Below, one piece after another: positions 16,579 to 24,016 of a stretch of DNA of 30,135 bases (its first letter is position 1; each line of letters starts with the position of its first letter). The notes beneath the pieces are model-generated. The model ran no database searches. It saw nothing but the letters and a program-made list of their open reading frames with translations, and was not told the origin of the DNA. Source of the stretch: Autumnicola edwardsiae (GTDB lineage: Bacteria; Bacteroidota; Bacteroidia; Flavobacteriales; Flavobacteriaceae); assembly GCF_031846505.1 (NCBI RefSeq), contig NZ_JAVRHP010000039.1, forward strand, positions 1 to 30,135. The letters are read 5' to 3'. A program made the position numbers and the translations under genes.

Positions 16579-17637
16579 ATGAAAAAAATAAATGAAATCA
16601 CTGAAATTTTAGGGGACGATACTTCTTACTACCTGGATCATGTTAGCAAAAAAATCCCGAAAGAGCGGCTACAGATTCCGGGACCGGAAAGCGTAGATAA
16701 TTTCAGGGAAAGCGACAGGAGTCCGCAGGTACTAAAAAATCTCGCTCAGCTCTACAACCACGGGAATTTAGGCGGAACGGGTTATATCAACATATTGCCT
16801 ATCGATCAGGGAATCGAGCATTCCGCAGCATTTTCGTTTTATAAAAATCAGGATTATTTTGATCCCGAAAATATCGTGAAGCTGGCAGTAGAAGCCGGTT
16901 GTAATGGTGTGGCATCCACCTTTGGTGCTCTTGCCCTCCACTCCAGAAAGTATGCTCATAAAATTCCATTTGTGGTAAAGATAAATCACAACGAACTGCT
17001 TACCTACCCCAATAAGTATGACCAGATTTCCTACGGAACGGTAAAAGAAGCCTGGAACCTGGGTGCAACGGCCATAGGGGCGACAATTTATTTTGGATCA
17101 AAACAAAGTAACCGACAAATACAGGAAATTGCTGAAGCTTTTGAAGAAGCTCACCAATTAGGAATGGCTACTATCCTTTGGTGCTATACCCGTAACAGCG
17201 AATTTAAAACCGATAGCGATGACTACCACAGTGCAGCCGATCTTACCGGACAGGCCAACCACATTGGTGTCACTATAAAAGCTGATATAATTAAGCAGAA
17301 ACTACCGACCAATAACTTCGGTTTCCGGGAAGTTGATTTCGCTAAATATGACGAAGAAATGTACGAAAGCCTTACCACAGATCATCCAATTGATCTTTGC
17401 CGGCTTCAGGTGGCTAATTGCTATATGGGAAAAATTGGCTTGATCAATTCCGGAGGTGGCTCTAAAGGGGAATCAGATTATAAAGAGGCCGTTAGAACTG
17501 CAATTATCAACAAACGTGCAGGCGGTAGCGGACTCATTATGGGAAGAAAAGCTTTTCAGCGTCCTTTAAAAGAAGGTGTGGATATTCTGGAAAGCGTACA
17601 AAGTGTATATTTAAATGATAAAATTACAGTGGCTTAA
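16579..17637 (+). CDS. fbaB: Class I fructose-bisphosphate aldolase, FbaB/DhnA type
   Basis: Archaeal-type class I aldolase that cleaves fructose-1,6-bisphosphate via a lysine Schiff base, cytoplasmic, in glycolysis/gluconeogenesis. At 352 residues it matches E. coli FbaB (about 350). Visible motifs are the barrel entrance LPIDQGIEHS (73-82), FVVKINHNELL (131-141), the probable Schiff-base Lys234 in GVTIKADIIKQKLPTNN, and the phosphate-binding NSGGGSKGE and GLIMGRKAFQRP near the C-terminus. It lies 39 bp behind the erythromycin-esterase-like gene and may share its transcript. The first double-hairpin repeat lies just downstream, and its first hairpin plus T-run could terminate the message. 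Confidence 0.93.
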   Translation: MKKINEITEILGDDTSYYLDHVSKKIPKERLQIPGPESVDNFRESDRSPQVLKNLAQLYNHGNLGGTGYINILPIDQGIEHSAAFSFYKNQDYFDPENIVKLAVEAGCNGVASTFGALALHSRKYAHKIPFVVKINHNELLTYPNKYDQISYGTVKEAWNLGATAIGATIYFGSKQSNRQIQEIAEAFEEAHQLGMATILWCYTRNSEFKTDSDDYHSAADLTGQANHIGVTIKADIIKQKLPTNNFGFREVDFAKYDEEMYESLTTDHPIDLCRLQVANCYMGKIGLINSGGGSKGESDYKEAVRTAIINKRAGGSGLIMGRKAFQRPLKEGVDILESVQSVYLNDKITVA

Positions 17638-17674
17638 AATTTAAGTGGAGAGTGGAAAGTCCTTAGATTTCAGA

Positions 17675-17756
17675 CCTGCAAGGTTTTAAAAACCTTGTAG
17701 GTCTTTTTTAGGTGCAAATCTAAAACCTACAAGGTCAAAAAAAAACCTTGCAGGAG
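17675..17756. repeat. Double-hairpin repeat, unit A
   Basis: Four 9-bp words alternate: CCTGCAAGG (17675-17683), CCTTGTAGG (17693-17701), CCTACAAGG (17726-17734) and CCTTGCAGG (17746-17754), then AG. Words 1-2 and 3-4 each form a hairpin, and the whole unit is itself an inverted repeat. The first hairpin is followed by TCTTTTTT, so it can also act as a terminator for the aldolase gene. Confidence 0.85.
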
Positions 17757-17769
17757 CTGCATCGCGACC

Positions 17770-17794
17770 CCTCATAAAAAAATCAGAAATGAGG
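17770..17794. repeat. Small hairpin between repeat units A and B
   Basis: CCTCAT (17770-17775) and ATGAGG (17789-17794) are a perfect inverted repeat in the spacer between the first two double-hairpin units. Confidence 0.35.
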
Positions 17795-17798
17795 AAAT

Positions 17799-17878
17799 CC
17801 TGCAAGGTTTTACAAACCTTGTAGGTTTTTTTGCATTCCCATTTAAACCAACAAGGACCAGAAAAGACCTTGCAGGAG
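17799..17878. repeat. Double-hairpin repeat, unit B
   Basis: Same order of words as unit A: CCTGCAAGG (17799-17807), CCTTGTAGG (17817-17825), CCAACAAGG (17848-17856) and CCTTGCAGG (17868-17876), ending AG. A run of seven T follows the first hairpin. The unit ends about 20 bp before the stop codon of the minus-strand membrane gene. Confidence 0.85.
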
Positions 17879-17899
17879 AGTCTTAACTTTTCATCATTT

Positions 17900-18316
17900 T
17901 TAAGCAGAAACTTTAGAAAAATTGCTCGCCAAAGACTCAGATTGCAAAAGCTGAATATCTTCTTGAGCAAAATACTTTAACTCCATCATGCTACCGTTTG
18001 CCGCACCAGATTTCAGAATAAAATGACTGTTCGTGACAGAAAGTGAATCTATTTCTGTCAAAAAATATTCCTTCTCTGATTGAAGATGCTCTGCCACTAT
18101 AATCTTCTCGTTATTCCATGCAATAAAAATCCGGTTCGTGTTTCTGTAATAAAAATGAGAAAAGAAATAAAGTACTGCGGGAATTAAATAGAGAAAAACA
18201 AATAGCTCCTCGCTGGCGAAAAGAAAAGATAAAATTGAAAAAATCATCCAGAAACTTCCAAAAATCAGATTATAATACCTTCTGAAGAAGTTTAGTTGCC
18301 CATGGATTTTCTGCAT
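17900..18316 (-). CDS. Small membrane protein of a tandem paralogous pair (copy 1)
   Basis: The 138-residue product begins MQKIHGQLNFFRRYYNLIFG. Two transmembrane helices (about 17-34 and 38-55) precede a soluble region of about 80 residues with the motif HFILKSGAANGSMMEL. It is clearly homologous to the product at 18518-18937, including NFFR near the N-terminus, FIAWN/YIAWN, EIDSL and SGAANG. The layout (two helices, then a beta-rich region) recalls bacterial PH-like proteins, but I do not recognise a named family. The start at 18316 is set by alignment with the paralog; the frame stays open upstream to 18397 only by reading into repeat unit C. The gene lies between repeat units B and C. Confidence 0.7.
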   Translation of the reverse strand: MQKIHGQLNFFRRYYNLIFGSFWMIFSILSFLFASEELFVFLYLIPAVLYFFSHFYYRNTNRIFIAWNNEKIIVAEHLQSEKEYFLTEIDSLSVTNSHFILKSGAANGSMMELKYFAQEDIQLLQSESLASNFSKVSA

Positions 18317-18360
18317 AATATGGCATTTACAAATACAAGATAAGAAATTTTGCGAACTGA

Positions 18361-18438
18361 CCTGCAAGGTCTTAAAAACCCTGTGGGTCTTATTCATGTC
18401 GCAGATTAGACCTACAAGGTAAAAATACCTTGCAGGAG
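18361..18438. repeat. Double-hairpin repeat, unit C
   Basis: CCTGCAAGG (18361-18369), CCCTGTGGG (18379-18387), CCTACAAGG (18411-18419) and CCTTGCAGG (18428-18436), then AG. It has the same order and the same terminal CAGGAG as units A and B. It lies between the two paralogous membrane-protein genes. Confidence 0.85.
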
Positions 18439-18517
18439 ATTTGCGCTAATAAAACTACTCTTGGTGAAATTATTTATTAAAGAAGCCCTGAAATCGTCCT
18501 TATCTTAACCTAAAAAT

Positions 18518-18937
18518 TTAGCTGGATATATTCAGGCTATTATGATTTACGGAAAGTAGTGCTTTTTCCAGCTTTGCAATATCTTCTGCTTTATAGCCTT
18601 TTAACTCCAATATTATACCATTAGCAGCACCAGATTTGATAGTGAAATGATTGTTGAAAATTTTTAAAGAATCAATCTCTTCATAATTATATTCAAGAGG
18701 TAGTTTGTCTCTCTCCTTAATAACAACTTTTTCTTTGTTCCAGGCAATATATTCTTCCGTACGATTTCCATAATAGTAGGCATAGCCTGCATAAAGAATT
18801 CCCAATGGAACATATAAAAAGAAAGGCATGCTTTCGTGTAGAAAAATAGAGACTACCCCAACGAAAATCCAGAATCCACCAAAAATATAATGATAGTTTT
18901 TTCTAAAAAAATTGTAGGGTTTCTCTATTTTATTCAT
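18518..18937 (-). CDS. Small membrane protein of a tandem paralogous pair (copy 2)
   Basis: The 139-residue product starts MNKIEKPYNFFRKNYHYIFG, followed by two hydrophobic helices (about 17-33 and 38-54) and a soluble region containing EYIAWNKEKVVI, EEIDSLKIFNNHF and IKSGAANGIILELKG. The last motif is shared almost word for word with copy 1. The start is ATG at 18937; a TTG at 18964 would add nine residues that have no counterpart in copy 1. It is co-directional with rimO, 58 bp downstream of its stop. No function is known to me; a bPH-like membrane protein is the best guess. Confidence 0.72.
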   Translation of the reverse strand: MNKIEKPYNFFRKNYHYIFGGFWIFVGVVSIFLHESMPFFLYVPLGILYAGYAYYYGNRTEEYIAWNKEKVVIKERDKLPLEYNYEEIDSLKIFNNHFTIKSGAANGIILELKGYKAEDIAKLEKALLSVNHNSLNISS

Positions 18938-18995
18938 TGTTATCTCGTTCAAGGATAATAACAAGATAATAATTATTTCACTTTTTACTAAATTT

Positions 18996-20348
18996 CTAAA
19001 TGGTCCTCACCGTAATTTCCTTTCTGGAAGGTTTTTCAGCTTTTACGTTAACTGCTTCTCCGTATAAATCGAAGTCGGCAGCCTCGGTGATTTTTACATC
19101 GTAATATTCTGCGGTTTTTAGGTAGACTGAAGAAGCGTCGATTAAAACTTCGTTATCAACATCTGGAGAATCAGATTCTGTACGACCTACAAAGTAATTT
19201 CCTTCTTTACGATCTATAACTACTTTGAAGGTTTCACCGATTTTTTGCTGATTCAGTTCCCAGGAGATCTGTGACTGAATTTCCATAATTTCGTTCGCAC
19301 GTTGCTGCTTTACTTCCTGCGGCACATTGTCTTCAAGATTATAGGCGTGGGTATTTTCTTCATGAGAATAGGTAAAACAGCCAAGCCGTTCAAATCGCAT
19401 CTCCTTTACCCATTCTTTTAACTCCTGAAAATGTTCTTCAGTTTCACCTGGATAACCTACAATAAGCGTTGTTCTTATTGCCATTTCCGGAACTCTGCTT
19501 CTGAATTCCTTCAGAAGATTTGTGGTTTTCTCATGAGTTGTTCCGCGTCGCATCGACTTCAGCAAATCATCAGAAATATGTTGCAAAGGAATGTCGAGAT
19601 AATTGCAAATTTTAGGCTCCCGCTTCATAACATCCAGAACATCCATCGGGAAACCGGTAGGAAACGCATAATGAAGACGGATCCATTCAATTCCCTCAAC
19701 CTTAACAAGGTTTTCAAGAAGTTCAGCTAAATTTCGTTTTTTATAAAGATCGAGTCCGTAATAAGTAAGGTCCTGCGCGATAAGAATAAGCTCTTTTACT
19801 CCCTGCGCTGCAAGATTTTTAGCTTCGGTAACAAGATTTTCTATAGGAGTAGATTTGTGGCCGCCGCGCATTAACGGAATTGCACAAAAAGAACATGGCC
19901 GGTCGCAACCTTCAGCAATTTTTAAATAAGCGTAATTTTTTGGCGTTGTAGTCAATCGCTCACCAATAAGTTCATGCTTATAATCAGCTTCCAGAGCTTT
20001 TAAAAGTCCTGGCAATTCTGTAGTCCCGAAATACTGATCTACATTAGGAATTTCATTTTGAAGGTCGGGTTTATAACGCTCACTCAAACATCCGGTTACA
20101 AAGACTTTATCTACCTCTCCCTGCTCCTTCTTTTCTACAAATTCAAGAATGGTGTTCACCGACTGCTCTTTGGCATTATCTATAAAACCACAGGTATTAA
20201 TCACCACAATATTTCCTTCTTCCTCGTGCACTACGTCCTTTTTATTGGCACGCAACTGCCCCATCAGCACTTCGCTGTCGTAAACATTTTTACTACAGCC
20301 AAGAGTTACTACATTAATCCTGTTCTTCTTGATCGACTTCGTCCTCAT
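18996..20348 (-). CDS. rimO: Ribosomal protein S12 methylthiotransferase RimO
   Basis: Radical-SAM methylthiotransferase that modifies the conserved Asp of ribosomal protein S12. In the numbering from TTG at 20354, an N-terminal UPF0004 domain supplies Cys20 (LGCSKN), Cys55 (NTCGFI) and Cys89 (TGCLSERY) for one 4Fe-4S cluster. The radical-SAM site GCDRPCSFCAIP supplies Cys150, Cys154 and Cys157 for the other. The motif LGCSKN distinguishes RimO from MiaB. A C-terminal TRAM domain follows. I chose ATG at 20348 (450 aa). A perfect TATCTTTG promoter box lies about 95 bp upstream. RimO near ftsY is common in Flavobacteriia. Confidence 0.95.
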   Translation of the reverse strand: MRTKSIKKNRINVVTLGCSKNVYDSEVLMGQLRANKKDVVHEEEGNIVVINTCGFIDNAKEQSVNTILEFVEKKEQGEVDKVFVTGCLSERYKPDLQNEIPNVDQYFGTTELPGLLKALEADYKHELIGERLTTTPKNYAYLKIAEGCDRPCSFCAIPLMRGGHKSTPIENLVTEAKNLAAQGVKELILIAQDLTYYGLDLYKKRNLAELLENLVKVEGIEWIRLHYAFPTGFPMDVLDVMKREPKICNYLDIPLQHISDDLLKSMRRGTTHEKTTNLLKEFRSRVPEMAIRTTLIVGYPGETEEHFQELKEWVKEMRFERLGCFTYSHEENTHAYNLEDNVPQEVKQQRANEIMEIQSQISWELNQQKIGETFKVVIDRKEGNYFVGRTESDSPDVDNEVLIDASSVYLKTAEYYDVKITEAADFDLYGEAVNVKAEKPSRKEITVRTI

Positions 20349-20443
20349 ACTCAACTTAGTTTTTATCTGCTTTTATTTAAGTCTCAAAATTTCAGCAACC
20401 TGTCTAAGATTTGTCTAAAAATTGGCCTGCTTTAAAAGCGGTG

Positions 20444-20451
20444 CAAAGATA
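20444..20451 (-). promoter_or_regulatory. -7 promoter box of rimO
   Basis: On the minus strand this reads TATCTTTG, a perfect Bacteroidota TAnnTTTG element, with CACC after it. It predicts a leader of about 85-90 nt. A clear -33 TTG at the right spacing is not visible. Confidence 0.6.
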
Positions 20452-20594
20452 CAACCTATTAATTAAAACTCTTTAGCTCTTGTAAAGGAATTAAGATCAC
20501 TGCGCTGCAAGAAAAAAGAATCAAGAAAAATCTTCTTATATAAAAAGCAGTTGTTTAGAAATCAATAATAATTAAAACCCGGTAGAAATTGATG

Positions 20595-20870
20595 TTAACC
20601 GAAGTATTGCTGAAGTGTTAGCATCCACTCCCTCTCATAATAACGCACAATGGAAATCACGATAACCCCTGCCACTACATACGCCCAGCTGAATTTTTCT
20701 GTTTTCATCATATAGGCACCAATGGCTACAAATAATGCATAAGGAATACTTAGCACAAGATTTGGCAAAACCCATGCACCTCCAAAAATGGCAATTATCT
20801 TCATAATAATGTAGAAAACGCTATAGAAGAAAATAATTTTAGAAATTAGAACGAGGTTTCGTCTGGACAT
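20595..20870 (-). CDS. Small integral membrane protein, coupled to the amidase
   Basis: A 91-residue protein with three probable transmembrane helices at about 8-28, 33-54 and 60-77, a basic N-terminus (MSRRN) and a short amphipathic tail (YYEREWMLTLQQYFG). Its ATG overlaps the amidase stop codon as TAATG, so translation is probably coupled. No family is recognised with confidence. Its job is presumably linked to the amidase or the envelope, but only position supports that. Confidence 0.75.
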   Translation of the reverse strand: MSRRNLVLISKIIFFYSVFYIIMKIIAIFGGAWVLPNLVLSIPYALFVAIGAYMMKTEKFSWAYVVAGVIVISIVRYYEREWMLTLQQYFG

Positions 20871-22492
20871 TAATCATTGTAATTTTCCGGAGAGATCCGG
20901 CGTTGGGAAACTGTTTCAAATTCTTTAGCCCATTCAAGCAAATGTTGTTCTTCAAAAGGTTTTGCAAATATTGTGAGCCCCCGGGGAGCGCCATCTTCGC
21001 CATAGCCCATGGGAACGGTGATACCTGGATACTGTGCAACCGCCGCATAGCCCGCGTGGTAATTATTGATTGAGATTACTGCATCCAGATTGTGTTCTTC
21101 CATAGGAACATCAAAAAATGCCCTTCCGTTGATTCTTAGCGTATCCTTAACCGCAGTAAACTCTGCTGAAGTAGCAGAATCCCGCATGATTCCTTCGAAT
21201 AAAGACTGCCCATAAGGTGCCCTTCCCATAGAATCCTGCGTATTATAGCGGTAAACATCTTCCACACTCACAACTTCCAAATCTCCTCCGTAATTCTGAA
21301 AATAAGCAGGAAGATCTTTCTTCATATCCAGGTTTAGCAGTCGCAAAAAGTTTGGCAATTCAATTTCTTCCGCTTCAAATTCGATTACCTCTGCCCCGGC
21401 ATTTTTAAGGTCATTCACGGCACGTACATACAGGGAATCTTCCAATAACCCGCGAATAGCACCAAATCTTTTCCCTTCCAAAGACGAATTTTCCAGCGGA
21501 GTATCATAATTTGAAATTACAGCGGTGTTTTGAGTCGTTGGATCTTCAGGGTCCTGCCCTGTCATTGCTGAAAGTAGAATGGCATTATCCACCGCAGATT
21601 TTGTGATAGGTCCCGGAGTATCGAGTGTGCTCGAAATTGGAATAATTCCGCTGCGGCTTAAAACACCGATTGTGGGTTTTAAACCTACCACAGAATTTTG
21701 ACTGGAAGGTGACAAAATAGATCCTGAAGTTTCAGAACCTACTGCCACAGGAGCAAGATTTGCCGCTACAGCCACTGCACTTCCCGAACTTGAGCCCCCG
21801 GTGTCCAGGATTTTTCTTCCGTAGGGATTTAGGGTTTGCCCACCAACTGCCGAATAGCCACTGGGGCATTCTCCGCAGAAAAAATATGCCCATTCACTAA
21901 GGTTCGCCTTTCCCAGGATCAATGCACCGTTTTCCTTCAGTTTTTCGACAATAAAGGCATCATCGGTTTGATTATTCTGAAGCGCGACTGCACCGGCGGT
22001 CGTCGGCATATTTTCAGTATTAATATTGTCCTTTAAAAGCACAGGAATGCCGAAAATTGGATATTTTTCACCTTCACCGGAAGCCTGATCTTTTTCCCTT
22101 GCTTCTTCCAGAAGATTTGGATTCAGGAAAATGACCGAATTTAAGGACCGACTGTTATTTCTATCAAATTTTTGAATGCGCTTGAGATAAAAAAGTGCAA
22201 GTTCTTCGTAAGTTAGCATCCCGGACTGTATTGCGTCCTGAATTTCAGGAATATTGCGATCAAAAGCGAGTGGCTTTACTTCAGAATAGCGGTCTTCAGA
22301 GAAATTTGCCAATTCTTCAGCAAAAGGAGCCATAAGAGAGTCCTTATTGATGAATTTTGAGTCTAAAACCCTGTATTCCGGTTCTTCAGAAGCATTAATA
22401 GTATCCTGAACAGGCTGTTCAGCTTCATTTTTCTTATTATCTGCACAGGAAACTGCAAGAAAAACTAAAAAAAGTAAAATGATTTTTTTCAT
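20870..22492 (-). CDS. Lipoprotein amidase (amidase-signature family)
   Basis: A 540-residue serine amidase with a lipoprotein signal: MKKIILLFLVFLAVSC, where AVSC is the lipobox and Cys16 the lipidated residue, so the enzyme is exported and membrane-anchored. The amidase-signature triad is visible: Lys154 in VLLKDNINT, the cis-Ser in GGSSSGSA (232-239) and nucleophile Ser258 in GSETSGSI. The family hydrolyses diverse amides; the substrate here is unknown. Because the protein is exported, GatA function is excluded. It sits between ftsY and rimO, with its own TAAATTTG promoter box, and overlaps the next gene by 1 nt. Confidence 0.92.
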   Translation of the reverse strand: MKKIILLFLVFLAVSCADNKKNEAEQPVQDTINASEEPEYRVLDSKFINKDSLMAPFAEELANFSEDRYSEVKPLAFDRNIPEIQDAIQSGMLTYEELALFYLKRIQKFDRNNSRSLNSVIFLNPNLLEEAREKDQASGEGEKYPIFGIPVLLKDNINTENMPTTAGAVALQNNQTDDAFIVEKLKENGALILGKANLSEWAYFFCGECPSGYSAVGGQTLNPYGRKILDTGGSSSGSAVAVAANLAPVAVGSETSGSILSPSSQNSVVGLKPTIGVLSRSGIIPISSTLDTPGPITKSAVDNAILLSAMTGQDPEDPTTQNTAVISNYDTPLENSSLEGKRFGAIRGLLEDSLYVRAVNDLKNAGAEVIEFEAEEIELPNFLRLLNLDMKKDLPAYFQNYGGDLEVVSVEDVYRYNTQDSMGRAPYGQSLFEGIMRDSATSAEFTAVKDTLRINGRAFFDVPMEEHNLDAVISINNYHAGYAAVAQYPGITVPMGYGEDGAPRGLTIFAKPFEEQHLLEWAKEFETVSQRRISPENYND

Positions 22493-22509
22493 TAATTTCT
22501 GAATAAATA

Positions 22510-22538
22510 CAAATTTAGCGGCACCTCAAAAATGGCAA
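22510..22538 (-). promoter_or_regulatory. Promoter of the amidase gene (-33 TTG, -7 TAAATTTG)
   Basis: Read on the minus strand: TTG (22538-22536), an 18-nt spacer, then TAAATTTG (22517-22510), matching the flavobacterial TTG/TAnnTTTG pattern. The ATG is 17 nt downstream of the box. The -33 TTG lies inside palindrome copy e. Confidence 0.6.
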
Positions 22539-22547
22539 TTATCGACC
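22527..22547 (+). repeat. Dispersed 21-bp palindrome, copy e
   Basis: CAAAAATGGCAATTATCG followed by ACC; 19 of 21 positions equal the copy at 2032-2052. It occupies most of the 67-bp gap between ftsY and the amidase gene and overlaps the presumed amidase -33 element. Confidence 0.6.
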
Positions 22548-22559
22548 TACTGTATTTAT

Positions 22560-23513
22560 TTACTTAAAAAACGAATCTACAAATTCGTACTTATTGAATA
22601 CCTGCAAATCTTCAACTCCCTCTCCTACTCCAATATACTTCACCGGAATCTGGAACTGGTCGCTAATACCAATAACCACGCCGCCTTTGGCAGTTCCGTC
22701 GAGTTTTGTGACTGCAAGAGAAGTAACTTCTGTAGCCGCTGTAAATTGCTTGGCCTGTTCAAAAGCATTTTGACCGGTAGAACCATCTAAAACCAGCAAA
22801 ACCTCGTGCGGAGCATCTGGAATTACCTTTTGCATCACACGTTTTACCTTAGAAAGCTCCTTCATAAGGTTTACTTTATTATGCAACCTCCCGGCGGTAT
22901 CGATTAAAACAACATCTGCATTTTGTTTAACGCCTTCCTGAACCGAGTCAAAAGCTACCGAAGCCGGATCGCTGCCCATACTCTGCTTTACAATAGGAAC
23001 GCCCGTCCTGTCTGCCCAAATCTGGAGTTGGTCTATAGCTGCAGCCCTAAAAGTATCGGCCGCACCAAGAACAACTTTTTTTCCGGCACCTTTAAACTGG
23101 TGCGCCAATTTCCCAATAGTTGTAGTTTTTCCCACTCCGTTTACGCCCACGACCATGATTACGTAAGGCTTTTTATTTTCCGGTACGTGAATTTCTGAAG
23201 CTTCACCGCTATTTGTTTCAGAAAGAAGTCCGGCTATTTCTTCGCGCAGGATCTGGTTAAGCTCATCTGTCCCTAAATACCTGTCGCGTGCCACGCGCTC
23301 CTCTATCCTGTTTATAATTTTAATGGTAGTTGCCACACCAACGTCACTGCTTACCAAAACATCTTCCAGATCATCCAGCACCTCCTCGTCAACCTTCGAT
23401 TTACCGGCAACAGCTTTACTCATCTTGGATAAGAAGTTGCTTTTGGACTTTTCAAGTCCTTTATCCAGCGTTTCCTTCTTTTCCTTGGAAAAAATCTTCT
23501 TAAATAAACTCAT
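22560..23513 (-). CDS. ftsY: Signal recognition particle receptor FtsY
   Basis: SRP-GTPase that docks ribosome-SRP complexes at the inner membrane. The 317-residue protein is the short form: a brief basic, amphipathic N-terminus (MSLFKKIFSKEKKETL) replaces the long acidic A domain of E. coli, followed by the N and G domains. G-motifs visible are GVNGVGKTT (123-131), DTFRAAA (153-159), DTAGRL (205-210), TKLDGTAKGG near 269-278 and the closing GVGEGVEDLQVF. Upstream, a strong terminator separates it from the ribosomal-protein unit, so it needs its own promoter. Confidence 0.97.
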   Translation of the reverse strand: MSLFKKIFSKEKKETLDKGLEKSKSNFLSKMSKAVAGKSKVDEEVLDDLEDVLVSSDVGVATTIKIINRIEERVARDRYLGTDELNQILREEIAGLLSETNSGEASEIHVPENKKPYVIMVVGVNGVGKTTTIGKLAHQFKGAGKKVVLGAADTFRAAAIDQLQIWADRTGVPIVKQSMGSDPASVAFDSVQEGVKQNADVVLIDTAGRLHNKVNLMKELSKVKRVMQKVIPDAPHEVLLVLDGSTGQNAFEQAKQFTAATEVTSLAVTKLDGTAKGGVVIGISDQFQIPVKYIGVGEGVEDLQVFNKYEFVDSFFK

Positions 23514-23586
23514 TTCTTGATAGGTTTAAAATCACGAAATTCCGGAAGAAATTTCCAGAACATAAAGTGTAAATATAATCAAAAAG

Positions 23587-23620
23587 AAAAAGCCGTCCAG
23601 ATGTATCGGGACGGCTTTTT
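23587..23620. terminator. Strong terminator after rpmB-rpmG-DUF4295
   Basis: AAAAAGCCGTCC (23587-23598) and GGACGGCTTTTT (23609-23620) form a perfect 12-bp stem with a 10-nt loop and T-tracts on both strands. It ends the ribosomal-protein transcript 28 bp after the DUF4295 stop. Confidence 0.92.
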
Positions 23621-23648
23621 ATTCTATACTATCGGGGAAGTTTTCCGA

Positions 23649-23801
23649 TTATTTTTTGTTCAAAAAATCGTTAACGTCCTCAGGAGCCATTATCGCTTCA
23701 ACAAATGTATAGGCACCTGTCTTTGGAGATTTAACCATTTTTATTGCTTTGGTTAATCTTTTTGTCCCTGTTTGGATTGATCCTACTGATTTCTTTGCCA
23801 T
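23649..23801 (-). CDS. DUF4295 family small ribosome-associated-operon protein
   Basis: A 50-residue basic protein beginning MAKKSVGSIQTGTKRLTKAI and ending FLNKK. It matches the Bacteroidota-specific DUF4295 family, which almost always follows rpmG. The ATG is at 23801, seven bases after the rpmG stop. The high Lys content and the operon suggest a role on or near the ribosome. That is inference; I know of no assigned function. Confidence 0.88.
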   Translation of the reverse strand: MAKKSVGSIQTGTKRLTKAIKMVKSPKTGAYTFVEAIMAPEDVNDFLNKK

Positions 23802-23808
23802 GACTCAA

Positions 23809-23991
23809 TTATTTTATTTCTTTATGAACAGTCATTTTCTTAAGGATTGGGTTGAATTTCTTCAACTCCAACCTGTCAGGGCTGTTCTTCTTGTTTTTGG
23901 TTGTGATATATCTTGAGGTTCCAGGTTTTCCTGTTCCCTTGTGCTCTGTACATTCTAAAATCACCTGTACTCTGTTACCTTTCTTTGCCAT
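23809..23991 (-). CDS. rpmG: 50S ribosomal protein L33
   Basis: Large-subunit protein of 60 residues, with typical signatures ECTEHKGTGKPGTSRYITTKN and RLELKKFNP. Only one cysteine is present (in ECTEH), so the two CxxC pairs of zinc-binding L33 are missing; this is a zinc-independent (C-minus) form. It sits 25 bp after rpmB and seven bases before the DUF4295 gene, in a single operon. Confidence 0.96.
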   Translation of the reverse strand: MAKKGNRVQVILECTEHKGTGKPGTSRYITTKNKKNSPDRLELKKFNPILKKMTVHKEIK

Positions 23992-24016
23992 TTCGTTCTG
24001 TTTTTTAGCTTAGGAC

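Noticed and set aside
17686..17970. 94-codon open frame on the minus strand across the repeats
   Set aside because: It runs through two double-hairpin units and overlaps the C-terminal end of the paralog gene in another frame; its composition follows the repeats, not a protein.
18317..18397. N-terminal extension of the first paralog
   Set aside because: The extra 27 codons come partly from repeat unit C and have no match in the second paralog, whose start aligns with the ATG at 18316.
17675..18438. CRISPR-like array
   Set aside because: The units are long, internally palindromic, unevenly spaced by 40 and about 480 bp, and have no cas genes nearby.
20784..20800. ATGGCAATTATC match to the palindrome family
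   Set aside because: It encodes IIAIFG in the small membrane protein and lacks the rest of the element.
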